A DNA stretch of 64,000 nt from Ectobacillus sp042610425 (GCF_042610425.1 NZ_JBGJZM010000001.1:1116001-1180000); one strand, 5' to 3'. Shown: positions 53,625-63,082, numbered from the stretch's first letter. The notes: a model not told the origin generated them from the letters alone. Made by a program: numbers and translations.

Positions 53625-54833
53625 TTATATGGTTTGGGAAGAAGATGCTGCAACCTTTGCAGTGCTGTTTTTGACCAATATACTTGAAAGTACTATAACA
53701 AAAAAAGATATCCCACTAAATATAAGAACCATGTAGCGAAGACCAATCGTATCTAGAAATAATCCTGTAGCTAACAATACGATTTGAAACATCATTCTTT
53801 CAAACATGTTACGAAATGAAAATAACCTTCCATGGTATTGTTTATCAATCTTTGTTTGAAAGATTGTAGAAGCAACCGGAAAAAATCCTCCAACTCCAAA
53901 TCCAAACAAGGCGAATGAAGCAATGGCCATCATTTTTATATCGCTAAAGAAAAGTGAGGCATGTGCGATAGCGATAAGAAATGAGTATGCATAAAGCAAT
54001 TTTAAGGAAGAAAGTACAGTTGAAACATACTTAATAAGAAAAGCTCCGAGTAAAAAGCTTATTCCTTCCACAGTGTACAACATACCCTTAATGGTTGGAT
54101 CATGTTGAAGCTCGCTTATGGAAATGACAACGAGATTAAACCCACCAATGAAAAGAAGCGGTATGACATTTAGTAGTAATGTATGAGATGCAATCGGAAT
54201 TTGTTTTAATAAGTGAAATATTTCTTTAAATCCAGATTTTTGTTGCGAGCTTGGTTGTTTGCTTGGTGTAGATGTATCTTGAAAATGTAAAAGAAAAGTA
54301 GAAAGAAATAAAATAGCATAGGCAGACATAGATAAGCTGTATATCCATTCTAAGCTTGTAACAGCAAGTAGTGCACCGCCAACGGCTGTTCCTGCAATAC
54401 GGGAAATGGTGGACACGTTCATATGATAGCCATTCATTTGAAGTAGCTGCTTATCTGAAACAATTAAAGGAATGATCGCTTGTAAGGCGGGAAAATAGAA
54501 TGCTGCAGCAATTTGGATACTAATCATAAAGAGCACCATAAACCAAATATTTTCAAAATGAAGTGCCAAAAACATAAATACAACGCTAATAAGACGACCA
54601 AATCCAGAATAAATTAATATTTTTTTCTTTGAATATTCATCAATCATTTTTCCAGCTAAAGGACCAAATAAAACACCCGCAAATAATCCTGAAAATAGTA
54701 TGAGGGATTTCAAAAAGTCGGAAGGAATATAATGTTGCATAAACTCCAAATTTCCGATAATTCCTAACCATAAACCTAAACCAGCAACAAACTCTCCAAA
54801 CAATACAAGCCATACATTTTTATTTCTCCACAT
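53625..54833 (-). CDS. MFS transporter
   Basis: 402 residues with about twelve helices; the loop 2-3 motif G-P-L-A-G-K-M-I-D-E-Y-S-K-K (about 58-71) is the MFS signature. Most like drug or macrolide exporters of the MFS_3 group. No local regulator. Confidence 0.82.
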   Translation of the reverse strand: MWRNKNVWLVLFGEFVAGLGLWLGIIGNLEFMQHYIPSDFLKSLILFSGLFAGVLFGPLAGKMIDEYSKKKILIYSGFGRLISVVFMFLALHFENIWFMVLFMISIQIAAAFYFPALQAIIPLIVSDKQLLQMNGYHMNVSTISRIAGTAVGGALLAVTSLEWIYSLSMSAYAILFLSTFLLHFQDTSTPSKQPSSQQKSGFKEIFHLLKQIPIASHTLLLNVIPLLFIGGFNLVVISISELQHDPTIKGMLYTVEGISFLLGAFLIKYVSTVLSSLKLLYAYSFLIAIAHASLFFSDIKMMAIASFALFGFGVGGFFPVASTIFQTKIDKQYHGRLFSFRNMFERMMFQIVLLATGLFLDTIGLRYMVLIFSGISFFVIVLSSILVKNSTAKVAASSSQTI

Positions 54834-54954
54834 ATATAAAAGCCCTCTGATTTTCTGTATATTAACTTTTAAAGTTTATTATTATTTAACGTGTTATTCT
54901 CTTGTTCTGTCAAGAATAAACGAATCATTGCCCTATCGATATATATGAAAACCC

Positions 54955-55020
54955 AAGATATCAGTGAAACTTCCATCAGTGGGGGTCTTACTGCCCGTTA
55001 AGCGGGATAAAGCCGAAAAG
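54955..55020. repeat. possible dispersed repeat (bcr-like)
   Basis: ATATCAGTGAAACTTCCATC, then GTGGGGGTCTTACTGCCCGT and TAAGCGGGATAAA resemble short dispersed repeats I recall from B. cereus-group genomes; CCCG-TTAA-GCGGG can form a hairpin. Only one copy is in this window. Confidence 0.35.
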
Positions 55021-55101
55021 AGAAAAAGATGATAAAATAGTAATGATTGTGTTTATAATAGTATAAATAGAAATGAAGGTAAGTAGGAAGGATTGAGACG
55101 T

Positions 55102-57609
55102 TTGAAACGTATTACGAGAGATACAATTGAATTATTAGCACCTGCTGGGAATTGGGAATGTCTGCGGGCAGCGGTTGCAAATGGAGCAGATGCTGTGTTC
55201 TTTGGAGTGGAAAAATTTAATGCACGTGTTCGTGCGAAAAATTTCCAAATGGATGAGTTGCCAAGCATTATGGCATATCTTCATAAGTATAACGTACGTG
55301 GGTATGTAACCCTTAATATTTTAATTTTTGAAAATGAATTGAATGATGCAAAATCACTAGTAGAAGCGTGCATAGACGCCGGGGTTGATGCACTGATTGT
55401 GCAAGATGTAGGATTGGTGCAATTGATCAGGGAGATTTCACCTGATTTTCCGATTCACGGCTCTACACAAATGACAATCACATCACCTGAAGCTATTGAC
55501 TTTTTTAACCCATATGATTTAGAAGTCGTAGTTCTTGGACGCGAAAATAATTTAAAACAAATTCAAACGATTTCCAAAAAAACAGCAATGCCTCTTGAAG
55601 TATTTGTCCACGGTGCTCTTTGTGTATCCTATTCTGGGCAGTGTTTAACATCTGAAATGTGGGGCGGCCGGTCAGCAAATCGAGGCGAATGTGCACAAGC
55701 CTGCAGATTACCTTACGATTTAATGGTGGATGGACAAAAGAAGGAAATGGGAAATCTTGCTTATGTACTTTCTCCGAAAGATTTGGCTGCTCTTGATATT
55801 ATTCCGGAAATGATTGAAGCTGGTGTTTCTTCTTTTAAAATAGAAGGCCGTCTCAAATCACCAGAATATGTTGCAAATGTTGTTAGTAAATATCGGAATG
55901 CAATTGATGAGTATATTGCTGGAAGAAAATATCAGCCTTCAAAAGAAGAAATACGTGAGTTAGAGCAAAGTTTCAGTAGAGGGTTTACGCACGGATTTTT
56001 AGAAGGTACAAATAATAAAAAGCTACTTGATGGAACGTTTCCAAAAAGCCGAGGCGTATATTTAGGCACCGTAAGCCATGTATTAAAAGATGCAGTTGTT
56101 TGTAAACTGGATGCACCGCTTAAGCGTGGGGACGGCATTGTATTTGATGCTGGACGTCCTGAAGAAAAAGAAGAGGGCGGAAGAGTATATGATTTACGCA
56201 GAAATGGTAAGAAGGTAGAGGGAGAAGTACAAGGAGGTCTAATCGAAATCGTTCCAGGTCGAAGAGATGTTACAATTTCGAAAATCCATGTTGGCGATCG
56301 TATCTGGAAAACGAGTGATCAAGAACTCTCTAGATTATTACAGAAAACGTTTGAGGAAGAACGTGCACATCGATTATTTCCTATTCATATTAAGGCCTAT
56401 GGTAAAGCAAATCATCCACTCGTTTCGGTATGGTATGATGAAGAGACAGCCAACCACGTTACAATACAATCAGCAGACATGATGCAAGAGGCGAAAAAGC
56501 ATCCGCTTACTGAAGACTATCTGCTAGAGCAATGGGGACGTCTGGGGGGAACCATTTTCAAGCTTGATAAGGTTGAAATGAACCTGAGCGGCGAAGTAAT
56601 GTTACCAGTGAAGGAACTCAATCGCATGCGTCGTGAGGCGATTGAACAGTTACTATTACTTCGTGAAACGCCGCCCGTGTATGAAAAACGAAATGTAGAA
56701 ATCATAGCAGAGAAACAAGTAATAGAAACGAACATAGAACCGCAGCTCATTGCACTTTGTAGAACGATGGAGCAAGTAGAAGCAGCAAGTCACGCGGATA
56801 TCGACTACTTATATGCAGACTTTGAATTTACTACAGATTATCCGCAAGCTGTTCAAATTGCGCATGCGAATGGTAAAAATATTGCACTTGCTACACCACG
56901 TATTCATATGCCTGGAGAAAACGGAATCTTAAATAGTATCGTGAAAGCGAATCCCGATAGCATTCTCGTGCGCAGTTTAGGTGCACTGCAGCATTATAAA
57001 CAGCAGCATTTGGATCTATCTCTTATCGGTGATTTTTCACTTAACATTGCTAACCATAAAGCTGTTTCTGTCTTTTTAGAATCTGGATTATCGCGCGTGA
57101 CACCATCTTATGATTTAAACATCCAACAGATGATGGATATGCTTGCAGTAACGCAAAGTGACAAACTAGAAATGGTTATTCATCAGCATTTACCTATGTT
57201 CCATACGGAGCATTGTGTATATTGTACGTTCTTAAGCGAAGGAACTGACTTTACAAACTGTGGTCGTCCGTGTGAAAAGCATCGCATATCCTTGCAGGAT
57301 CGTCTTGGTATGCATCATCCGGTTCGTGTGGATGTAGGGTGTCGTAATACCGTATACAATGCCATCGAGCAGTCTGGGGCTGAATATATTTCTCATTTTG
57401 TCGAAGAAGGTGTTCGCCATTTTCGCATAGAGTTTTTAGAAGAAGATGCAAAAGACGTTAGAAAAGTAATTGCTCTTTATCGTGAAGCACTGAGAGGCGA
57501 ACGAACAGGTACAAGTGTATGGAGATCGTTAAAAGCTACGAACCAACTTGGCGTAACACGTGGTCAACTTATCAATAAAGAGAACGTAAGTAGAACAACT
57601 AGTAAATAA
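55102..57609 (+). CDS. U32 peptidase family protein (large, RlhA-like)
   Basis: 835 residues from TTG 55102 (AGGAAGG ten bases upstream; TTG 55093 is too close). The U32 core is at the N-terminus: E-L-L-A-P-A-G-N-W-E, F-V-H-G-A-L-C-V-S-Y-S-G-Q-C and the Cys-rich N-R-G-E-C-A-Q-A-C-R-L-P-Y. C-terminal C-V-Y-C-T-F and C-G-R-P-C-E-K-H may bind an Fe-S cluster. Large U32 proteins such as E. coli RlhA hydroxylate 23S rRNA; other members act as collagenases. An rRNA role is favoured by length and cysteines. Confidence 0.88.
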   Translation: MKRITRDTIELLAPAGNWECLRAAVANGADAVFFGVEKFNARVRAKNFQMDELPSIMAYLHKYNVRGYVTLNILIFENELNDAKSLVEACIDAGVDALIVQDVGLVQLIREISPDFPIHGSTQMTITSPEAIDFFNPYDLEVVVLGRENNLKQIQTISKKTAMPLEVFVHGALCVSYSGQCLTSEMWGGRSANRGECAQACRLPYDLMVDGQKKEMGNLAYVLSPKDLAALDIIPEMIEAGVSSFKIEGRLKSPEYVANVVSKYRNAIDEYIAGRKYQPSKEEIRELEQSFSRGFTHGFLEGTNNKKLLDGTFPKSRGVYLGTVSHVLKDAVVCKLDAPLKRGDGIVFDAGRPEEKEEGGRVYDLRRNGKKVEGEVQGGLIEIVPGRRDVTISKIHVGDRIWKTSDQELSRLLQKTFEEERAHRLFPIHIKAYGKANHPLVSVWYDEETANHVTIQSADMMQEAKKHPLTEDYLLEQWGRLGGTIFKLDKVEMNLSGEVMLPVKELNRMRREAIEQLLLLRETPPVYEKRNVEIIAEKQVIETNIEPQLIALCRTMEQVEAASHADIDYLYADFEFTTDYPQAVQIAHANGKNIALATPRIHMPGENGILNSIVKANPDSILVRSLGALQHYKQQHLDLSLIGDFSLNIANHKAVSVFLESGLSRVTPSYDLNIQQMMDMLAVTQSDKLEMVIHQHLPMFHTEHCVYCTFLSEGTDFTNCGRPCEKHRISLQDRLGMHHPVRVDVGCRNTVYNAIEQSGAEYISHFVEEGVRHFRIEFLEEDAKDVRKVIALYREALRGERTGTSVWRSLKATNQLGVTRGQLINKENVSRTTSK

Positions 57610-57735
57610 ATTGGATGGAAAACCTCTTCTCATTAAATAGGGAGGAGGTTTTGTTTCTATATGAAACTAATAATTTCATATACCGTATGTGATTATATAA
57701 AAAACAAATTGAGATAAAAAAAAGGAGAAAATGAA

Positions 57736-57936
57736 ATGAATTTTGGCCGCTTTCATTGTTGCGGAACATGTACTCATTTTCGAGTGGAAAAAGATGAAGG
57801 AAGGACTAAATATAGATGTGATCGATTGCAGTATGAAACAAAAACGACGTATCAATTCCGTTGCTGGCAACCAAAGGAGCATATAATTGCACTGATGAAA
57901 AAAGAGATAACTAATAGCAAAAAGAATGAATTCTAA
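57736..57936 (+). CDS. small cysteine-rich protein
   Basis: 66 residues; AAAAGGAGAAAATGAA precedes the ATG. F-H-C-C-G-T-C-T-H-F at 7-16, a cysteine at about 28 (Y-R-C-D-R) and another at about 43 (F-R-C-W-Q) suggest a small zinc-binding domain. Function unknown. Confidence 0.7.
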   Translation: MNFGRFHCCGTCTHFRVEKDEGRTKYRCDRLQYETKTTYQFRCWQPKEHIIALMKKEITNSKKNEF

Positions 57937-57967
57937 AATGAATTCTAAATAGGGGAGTATGATGTCT

Positions 57968-58522
57968 ATGAAAGATTTTGAAAACGAAACGCTACCAACA
58001 TACGTAAAAGAAGGTTTAACTGTACTTTTTTGCGGAATAAATCCAGGTCGTATTTCTGCAATAAAAGGCTATCATTATGCTAATCCAGTGAATGTATTTT
58101 GGCGTGGTTTACACGAGGGCGGGCTCACCCCTTATCAGCTTAAGCCAGAAGAAACCATGTCACTACTTCATTATGGTTATGGTATTACGGATTTAGTAGC
58201 TAGGCCAAGCCGGTCCTCTTCTAATCTTCGAAAGAAGGATTATGATGATGGCAGGATTCGTTTTCAAAAACTGGTAGCATTCTATAAACCAAAGGTGGTT
58301 TGCTTTAATGGTATTACTGCCTTTCGCGAAGCAGTACGAGAGCGAACGGTTTCCCTTGGTCTTCAAACGAATATGTACTTTGGTAATGAAAGGTGGGAAG
58401 GTTGTTATGTTTTTGTAGTTCCCTCTACTAGCGGGGCAAATGCCAGATATTCGAGAGAAGAAAAGGTAGATTCTTTCAAAGAGCTTGGCACTTTTTTAAG
58501 AAAAAAAGGTTGGCTTCATTAA
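57968..58522 (+). CDS. mug: mismatch-specific uracil/thymine DNA glycosylase (Mug/TDG-type)
   Basis: 184 residues (ATG 57968; 57962 also possible after AGGGGAG). Active-site motif C-G-I-N-P-G-R-I-S near 20-28, N-V-F-W-R-G-L and the late P-S-T-S-G-A-N-A-R-Y loop match Mug/TDG enzymes that remove U or T opposite G. The Asn of G-I-N-P-G is the catalytic residue in this family. Confidence 0.9.
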   Translation: MKDFENETLPTYVKEGLTVLFCGINPGRISAIKGYHYANPVNVFWRGLHEGGLTPYQLKPEETMSLLHYGYGITDLVARPSRSSSNLRKKDYDDGRIRFQKLVAFYKPKVVCFNGITAFREAVRERTVSLGLQTNMYFGNERWEGCYVFVVPSTSGANARYSREEKVDSFKELGTFLRKKGWLH

Positions 58523-58579
58523 ATAGAAGTCAACCTCTTATACCCAATAAAAATATAATCTATTATTTCTAAGTTTCCC

Positions 58580-58900
58580 TTACTCGGAAATAATTTCATA
58601 TTCGTCTTCTTCTAGAATAAGGATTGTTGTTTTCTTTCCTTTGTTTTCAACTATAATTACGTCATAGGCACCTAAATTACGCAATTTACTTGCGGATGCA
58701 TTTACAATTCCTTCTATGGAATCGATTAAAATGTCTTCTTCCATGTATGAATCTGGCAAGGACATATCTTCCGTTTCAAGTATACGTGTATAGAATATGC
58801 GTAGCATTTCCTCATTTGGATTTTGTTCTTCTACATCAATTGCATGTTTAACTTGAGGCAATTGTTCTTCTAGAGGTTGATAAACGCGTATTTTAGTCAT
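58580..58900 (-). CDS. conserved small protein, unknown
   Basis: 106 residues, acidic; AAAGGAGATTTACA precedes the ATG. No membrane segment or motif recognised. A spacer of 240 bases follows to the next gene. Confidence 0.6.
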   Translation of the reverse strand: MTKIRVYQPLEEQLPQVKHAIDVEEQNPNEEMLRIFYTRILETEDMSLPDSYMEEDILIDSIEGIVNASASKLRNLGAYDVIIVENKGKKTTILILEEDEYEIISE

Positions 58901-59141
58901 TGTAAATCTCCTTTATTTTTAATAAGTCCTCTTTATTATACACAGGATTTGCCCTATCTTGCCGGTTGCTAAGGAAAAATTTATCAGTATTTGTCCCATC
59001 CTGCGGTTCCCTAGGAAATATAATCACTATTTCCTTAATTAGTAAGTAGAATTCCCTTTGAGACGGACGGCAGTATCGTACTGTCGTGAACTTTCTTATA
59101 TGGAAAGTCTGTAATCTATTTTGTATTAGGTTGGTGAAACC

Positions 59142-59534
59142 ATGTCTTCCATTATTTTATTTGATGGTGTATGTAATTTTTGTAATCGTAGTATTCAATT
59201 TATTATAAAAAGAGATCAACATGCAACGTTTCAATTTGCCTCTTTACAAAGCGATATAGGAAGAAAACTAGTATTAGATTACGACCTACCGACATATGTA
59301 GACAGTGTCATTCTAATCGAGGATGAATTGGTTTATATGAAATCCACAGCTGTTTTGAAAATTTGTAAAAGGCTAAATAGAGCTTGGGGACTTCTTTATA
59401 TAGGTATCCTTGTGCCTAGACCGATTCGAGATTTTGTTTATGATTATATAGCAAATCATCGCTATCAATGGTTCGGAAAGGCAACCAGTTGCATTGTACC
59501 GTCAAAGGAAATACGAAAAAGATTTTTAGATTAA
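59142..59534 (+). CDS. yuxK: DCC-family thiol-disulfide oxidoreductase (DUF393)
   Basis: 130 residues. The D-G-V-C-N-F-C motif (residues 8-14) is the defining D-x-x-C-x-x-C of DUF393; L-K-S-T-A-V-L and R-Y-Q-W-F-G-K follow as in the family. Predicted thioredoxin-like redox protein. Confidence 0.88.
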   Translation: MSSIILFDGVCNFCNRSIQFIIKRDQHATFQFASLQSDIGRKLVLDYDLPTYVDSVILIEDELVYMKSTAVLKICKRLNRAWGLLYIGILVPRPIRDFVYDYIANHRYQWFGKATSCIVPSKEIRKRFLD

Positions 59535-59570
59535 GTGGAAATATAATCTTGTATTTACACTTAATCTAAA
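59525..59570. terminator. hairpin overlapping the DCC gene stop
   Basis: TTTAGATTAAGTG / CACTTAATCTAAA, 13 bp with a 20-base loop; it lies between convergent genes. Confidence 0.65.
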
Positions 59571-59578
59571 AATTGTAC

Positions 59579-60376
59579 TCATTCAGGTGACGATAGCTCA
59601 CCTATGTTATGTAGAAACAATGTAGCAGATAGATACCGTTTTGCCATCATCTGAAAATAAGCTGTGTGTACAGATAGGGAAGCGATGACAATAACATTTG
59701 TAATCGCTTCATGCTGTCCATTTGTTGCATGTTGGAATGTATGGGACAGTTCTTTTGCTTTACGTTCAATTGAAAGCTCAATTTTTTGAATGGCGGTATG
59801 TAATTCCTCATTATTGTATAAATACGTATAATCTGTATTTAGTTCTTGAAAAAGAGAAGAATACGCTGCATATAATCGCACTGGATTGATTAAATCATCT
59901 TCCTGATCTGCGGGATCATTGACAATAAGCTGAAGTAATTTTCGAATCGAATCAAAGTCTAGCGCTGTTTTTAAATCTTCTACTATAAATAATAGGGCAG
60001 CTTGCTCAATCGAATATTTTTTTCCCTTTTGCGGTGAACCAACCATTTCTTTTATATCACGTTTCACCCAATTTTGCAGGGTAGTAATGGAGAAATTTGT
60101 GTTTTCAATTTGCCTCCCCAAATCTGCGATTTCATTTAACGATAACCCCATATCATATTCTTCATACTTCATTAATTTTTCAAATATAACAGGAAGTGTG
60201 GCCGATGCAAAGGTTTTGATTAATGGTTCCTCATTTTGTTGTAACGTACGACTTACCATCCAAGCATCTTGCAAGATAGAAAGAGCAGATTTTGAGTTCC
60301 ATCCCTTTAATGAAAGAAGGAGGTCAGCCATCTCTTTCCTTGTTAGCTGAAAAGTGTTCATTTGTGTATCCTCCAT
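59579..60376 (-). CDS. DUF1836 regulator
   Basis: 265 residues; M-E-D-T-Q-M start after a weak site, M-N-T-F 15 bases later is an alternative. The DUF1836 N-terminal domain includes S-I-T-T-L-Q-N-W-V-K-R-D, a MerR-like helix-turn-helix, and the C-terminal half is helical. Its promoter region holds two identical inverted repeats, one close to its own start, suggesting autoregulation and control of the divergent gene. Confidence 0.78.
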   Translation of the reverse strand: MEDTQMNTFQLTRKEMADLLLSLKGWNSKSALSILQDAWMVSRTLQQNEEPLIKTFASATLPVIFEKLMKYEEYDMGLSLNEIADLGRQIENTNFSITTLQNWVKRDIKEMVGSPQKGKKYSIEQAALLFIVEDLKTALDFDSIRKLLQLIVNDPADQEDDLINPVRLYAAYSSLFQELNTDYTYLYNNEELHTAIQKIELSIERKAKELSHTFQHATNGQHEAITNVIVIASLSVHTAYFQMMAKRYLSATLFLHNIGELSSPE

Positions 60377-60383
60377 AAATATA

Positions 60384-60397
60384 AGTTCTTATGAACT
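60384..60397. promoter_or_regulatory. operator 1: AGTTC-TTAT-GAACT
   Basis: Perfect inverted repeat just upstream of the DUF1836 start; same arms and spacing as operator 2. Confidence 0.7.
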
Positions 60398-60492
60398 CAT
60401 ATTATTCTTTGTAACTCACAAAGTCAATGTGGAGAGTTTGTTAGAACGTAATCCTAAATTTACAATATATTTCTCTTGCATATTACAAAATA

Positions 60493-60519
60493 AGTTCATA
60501 TAATAAGTTCATAAGAACT
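60493..60519. promoter_or_regulatory. operator 2: AGTTC-ATAA-GAACT plus half-site
   Basis: Perfect inverted repeat at 60506-60519 with an extra AGTTC half-site at 60493-60497, 67 bases before the divergent gene. Spacer sequences differ from operator 1 while arms are identical, as expected for a binding site. Confidence 0.7.
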
Positions 60520-60585
60520 TTAATGGACAAGCATATCTATATGAATTACAAATCCATTATTATTGGAAAAAGGGGATACAAAAGA

Positions 60586-61008
60586 ATGAAGAAAAAAATG
60601 ATTGCTTTACTTACCGCATTTACTTTTGCTTTTGCTGCATTTAGCTTTGCAACTTCAAATGTTGCACAAGCGAAAGGATATTCATCAGGAAAAAGCTCTT
60701 ATTCGCCGAGTCAAAGTCAAACGACTACACCAAATAAGAGTCAAAGTTCAAACGTTCAGCAATCTTCTACAAAACCGGCATCAACCTCTGCGGCTTCTTC
60801 TAACAAAGGCGGTCTTATGAAGGGACTTCTTCTTGGTGGAATTGGTGGATTGTTAATGGGAAGTTTATTTGCTGGTCTAGGGCCAATAGGATCAGGACTA
60901 TCCCTTATTATCAATTTATTATTGTTTGCGGGTGTTATAATGTTACTTGTAAGTGCGTTTAAAGCTTTTAAAAACCGACGTAAGGATCAAGAAGCATGGA
61001 AACGTTAA
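60586..61008 (+). CDS. secreted/membrane protein with Ser-rich linker
   Basis: 140 residues from ATG 60586 after AAAAAGGGGATAC. Signal peptide ends near A-Q-A-K (residue 28), then an S/Q/T-rich stretch (30-75), a G-rich segment G-G-L-M-K-G-L-L-L-G-G-I-G-G and a final membrane helix with basic tail. The layout recalls the front part of bacterial Tim44-like proteins without the Tim44 domain. Overlaps the next gene by 13 bases. Confidence 0.7.
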   Translation: MKKKMIALLTAFTFAFAAFSFATSNVAQAKGYSSGKSSYSPSQSQTTTPNKSQSSNVQQSSTKPASTSAASSNKGGLMKGLLLGGIGGLLMGSLFAGLGPIGSGLSLIINLLLFAGVIMLLVSAFKAFKNRRKDQEAWKR

Positions 61009-61304
61009 AAATTTCAGAACAAGAAATTATAAATTCTATTTGTATATACATTGCAGATAAACGTCAAGTTTCACCTACAGATGTAATAGTTGAGCTTAAG
61101 TATGATGATGAATATGGATATTCTGCTGAAGTAGAAGTAAATGGGAGATCTCAAATACTCATACAAGCAAATCTAATTGAGGCGCTTCGTATGTGGCTAG
61201 ATGAGCGTAGTGTTGATCCGTTTTCAGCGCGATTAAAACTGGCTCTTGAAGATAGTGAAGGAATCGTTGCTTACGCTAGCTTAGATAAAGAATATGTAGA
61301 GTAA
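60996..61304 (+). CDS. DUF2653 family protein (YxcD-like)
   Basis: 102 residues; starts inside the end of the previous gene, so probably coupled. E-V-E-V-N-G-R-S-Q and E-A-L-R-M-W-L-D are family-like. Cytosolic, unknown function; likely under the same DUF1836-operator control. Confidence 0.75.
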   Translation: METLKISEQEIINSICIYIADKRQVSPTDVIVELKYDDEYGYSAEVEVNGRSQILIQANLIEALRMWLDERSVDPFSARLKLALEDSEGIVAYASLDKEYVE

Positions 61305-61311
61305 AAGTAAA

Positions 61312-61343
61312 AGGAAGAGTCACTCGACTCTTCCTTTTTTTTA
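61312..61343 (+). terminator. terminator of the DUF1836-controlled pair
   Basis: AAAGGAAGAGT / ACTCTTCCTTT with loop CACTCG and a following poly-T. Confidence 0.92.
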
Positions 61344-61379
61344 CGATTTAACTTTTGTACATATTGATGTTCCTAATTG

Positions 61380-61895
61380 CTAGGCTAACCATGGCTTTTG
61401 GACAGTCATGAATTCAGCTAATTTTTTACTATGCTGTCTATTTTCTTTACGTCTCTTTGCACGTTCCTCTGCTGATTGGTGCAAATATTTTTCTTCTTCA
61501 GTTTCAGGTATAACTTGTGGGATTGCTGCAGGCTTTCCGTTCTCATCAATCGCAACAAAGGTAAGGAAGCTAGTCGCTGCAATTTTTCGTTCTCCTGTTA
61601 AAAGGTTTTCTGCAGTGATTTTAACAAATACCTCCATTGAAGTTCTACCTGTCCATGAAACATATGCTTCGAGGCAAACAGAGTCTGCTTTCGTAATTGG
61701 GTATAAAAAGTCAACCGAGTCAGTAGAGGCAGTAACAGTTGTATGTCTGGCATGTCTTGATGCAGCAATAGATGCTACATCGTCAATCCAACTCATTAAA
61801 CGTCCACCAAATAATGTATTATGGCTATTTGTATCATTAGGGAAAACACGGCTTGTTTTAATGGATTTGCTTTCTTTGCAATATTTAGGTTTCAT
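61380..61895 (-). CDS. hot-dog acyl-CoA thioesterase (YkhA-type), copy 2
   Basis: 171 residues from ATG 61895 (GAGGTG nine bases upstream; GTG 61907 overlaps that site). Nearly the same core as the copy at 18148: F-P-N-D-T-N-S-H-N-T-L-F-G-G-R-L-M-S-W and W-T-G-R-T-S-M-E-V-F-V-K-I. The two differ in the C-terminal tail. Family role: hydrolysis of acyl-CoA. Confidence 0.85.
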   Translation of the reverse strand: MKPKYCKESKSIKTSRVFPNDTNSHNTLFGGRLMSWIDDVASIAASRHARHTTVTASTDSVDFLYPITKADSVCLEAYVSWTGRTSMEVFVKITAENLLTGERKIAATSFLTFVAIDENGKPAAIPQVIPETEEEKYLHQSAEERAKRRKENRQHSKKLAEFMTVQKPWLA

Positions 61896-62434
61896 AAGTA
61901 AATACACCTCTATTTTAAATAGTGTAATGCGAGAACATTGTACATCATTTCCTAAAAAAAATGTTGTGAAACGCTTGTACCAGAGATACCCAAAAAAAGT
62001 ACTGTACTCACACTACTTATATCATATTAGTTATACTGATATAAGTCTACTATTTTGATTTAATAAAAATATTCGGAAATTAATTGAAAACGAATACAAA
62101 TAGAATAGCTGGATTAAATCATTAAAACAGAGAAAACGCTTTATTTTATAATATCATTGAATCTAATTGAAAATGAGAATCGTAATAAAAATAAGGAGGA
62201 AGATTTCTTGATAAAATTATAATAGGCAAACATATTGTTTGGATTTGTGAGTAAATAGACTATACTTATTTTCTTATTCTCCATAAATGTGTTATGCGTA
62301 TTTGTTATAAACGTATATTCACATTTTGTTAAGGAATAAATTCTATATATGGAAAATAAATAAATATATGAGATTAACTAGGAGCTTTTTAGTTTGCTAT
62401 ATTCAACTTATTAACAAATAAAGGAGGGTTTCCT
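61896..62434. other. intergenic with Fur-box-like site and aborted reading frame
   Basis: TGAAAATGAGAATCG (62168-62182) resembles one arm set of a Fur box. AAGGAGG (62193-62199) then precedes TTG ATA AAA TTA TAA, a four-codon frame. It looks like the regulatory front of a lost gene, or a leader peptide. The rest is AT-rich without genes; the promoter of the DUF2306 gene must lie here. Confidence 0.4.
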
Positions 62435-63082
62435 TTGCAAACAATACACTGGAAAAAATATAGATTCGCAATTATTTTGTATAGTATTATTTTACTTTTT
62501 CTTGTATACATTGTTTGGCAATTTATTCTTACTAACCCACGTAATGCTCCGCTGGCCACAGGAAAGCATCAAATCCCAAATTTCCCTTGGGCTATTTGGG
62601 AAAGTGTTTTGTATTTGCATATAACGTGCGGAATACTGGCTTTAGTTATTGGACCTTTTCAATTTGTTGAATCCTTTCGGAAGAGAAATATCCGTATGCA
62701 TCGACTGCTAGGTAGTATTTATATATGGTCTATTTTAATATCATTCCCAATTAGCTGTTATTTAGCGTATTATGCTACAGGTGGAGTACCTTCTACAATT
62801 GCATTTACGGTTTTAAATATTTTTTGGATTACAGCAACAATCTTGGCTCTTAAGAAAGTAAAGGAACGTAATATTGCCGAGCATCAAAACTGGATGTTAC
62901 GAAGTTATGCAATTACATGGGTTTTTGTTACATTTCGTATGTTTATGCCACTTACCAGCATCGTATTTGGGTTTAAACTAGGATTCCCTATCGCTGTTTG
63001 GGTTGCGCTTATTAGCAATATTCTATTTATCGAATGGCGTATTTCAAAACGCAATACAATAAAATTCACAAGTGCACTTTAA
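62435..63082 (+). CDS. DUF2306 membrane protein
   Basis: 215 residues from TTG 62435 (AAGGAGGGTTTCC upstream). Seven hydrophobic segments; H-I-T-C-G-I-L-A-L-V-I-G-P-F-Q-F and M-H-R-L-L-G-S-I-Y and E-H-Q-N-W-M-L-R-S-Y-A are DUF2306 signatures with conserved histidines, possibly haem or metal ligands. Function unknown. Confidence 0.82.
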   Translation: MQTIHWKKYRFAIILYSIILLFLVYIVWQFILTNPRNAPLATGKHQIPNFPWAIWESVLYLHITCGILALVIGPFQFVESFRKRNIRMHRLLGSIYIWSILISFPISCYLAYYATGGVPSTIAFTVLNIFWITATILALKKVKERNIAEHQNWMLRSYAITWVFVTFRMFMPLTSIVFGFKLGFPIAVWVALISNILFIEWRISKRNTIKFTSAL

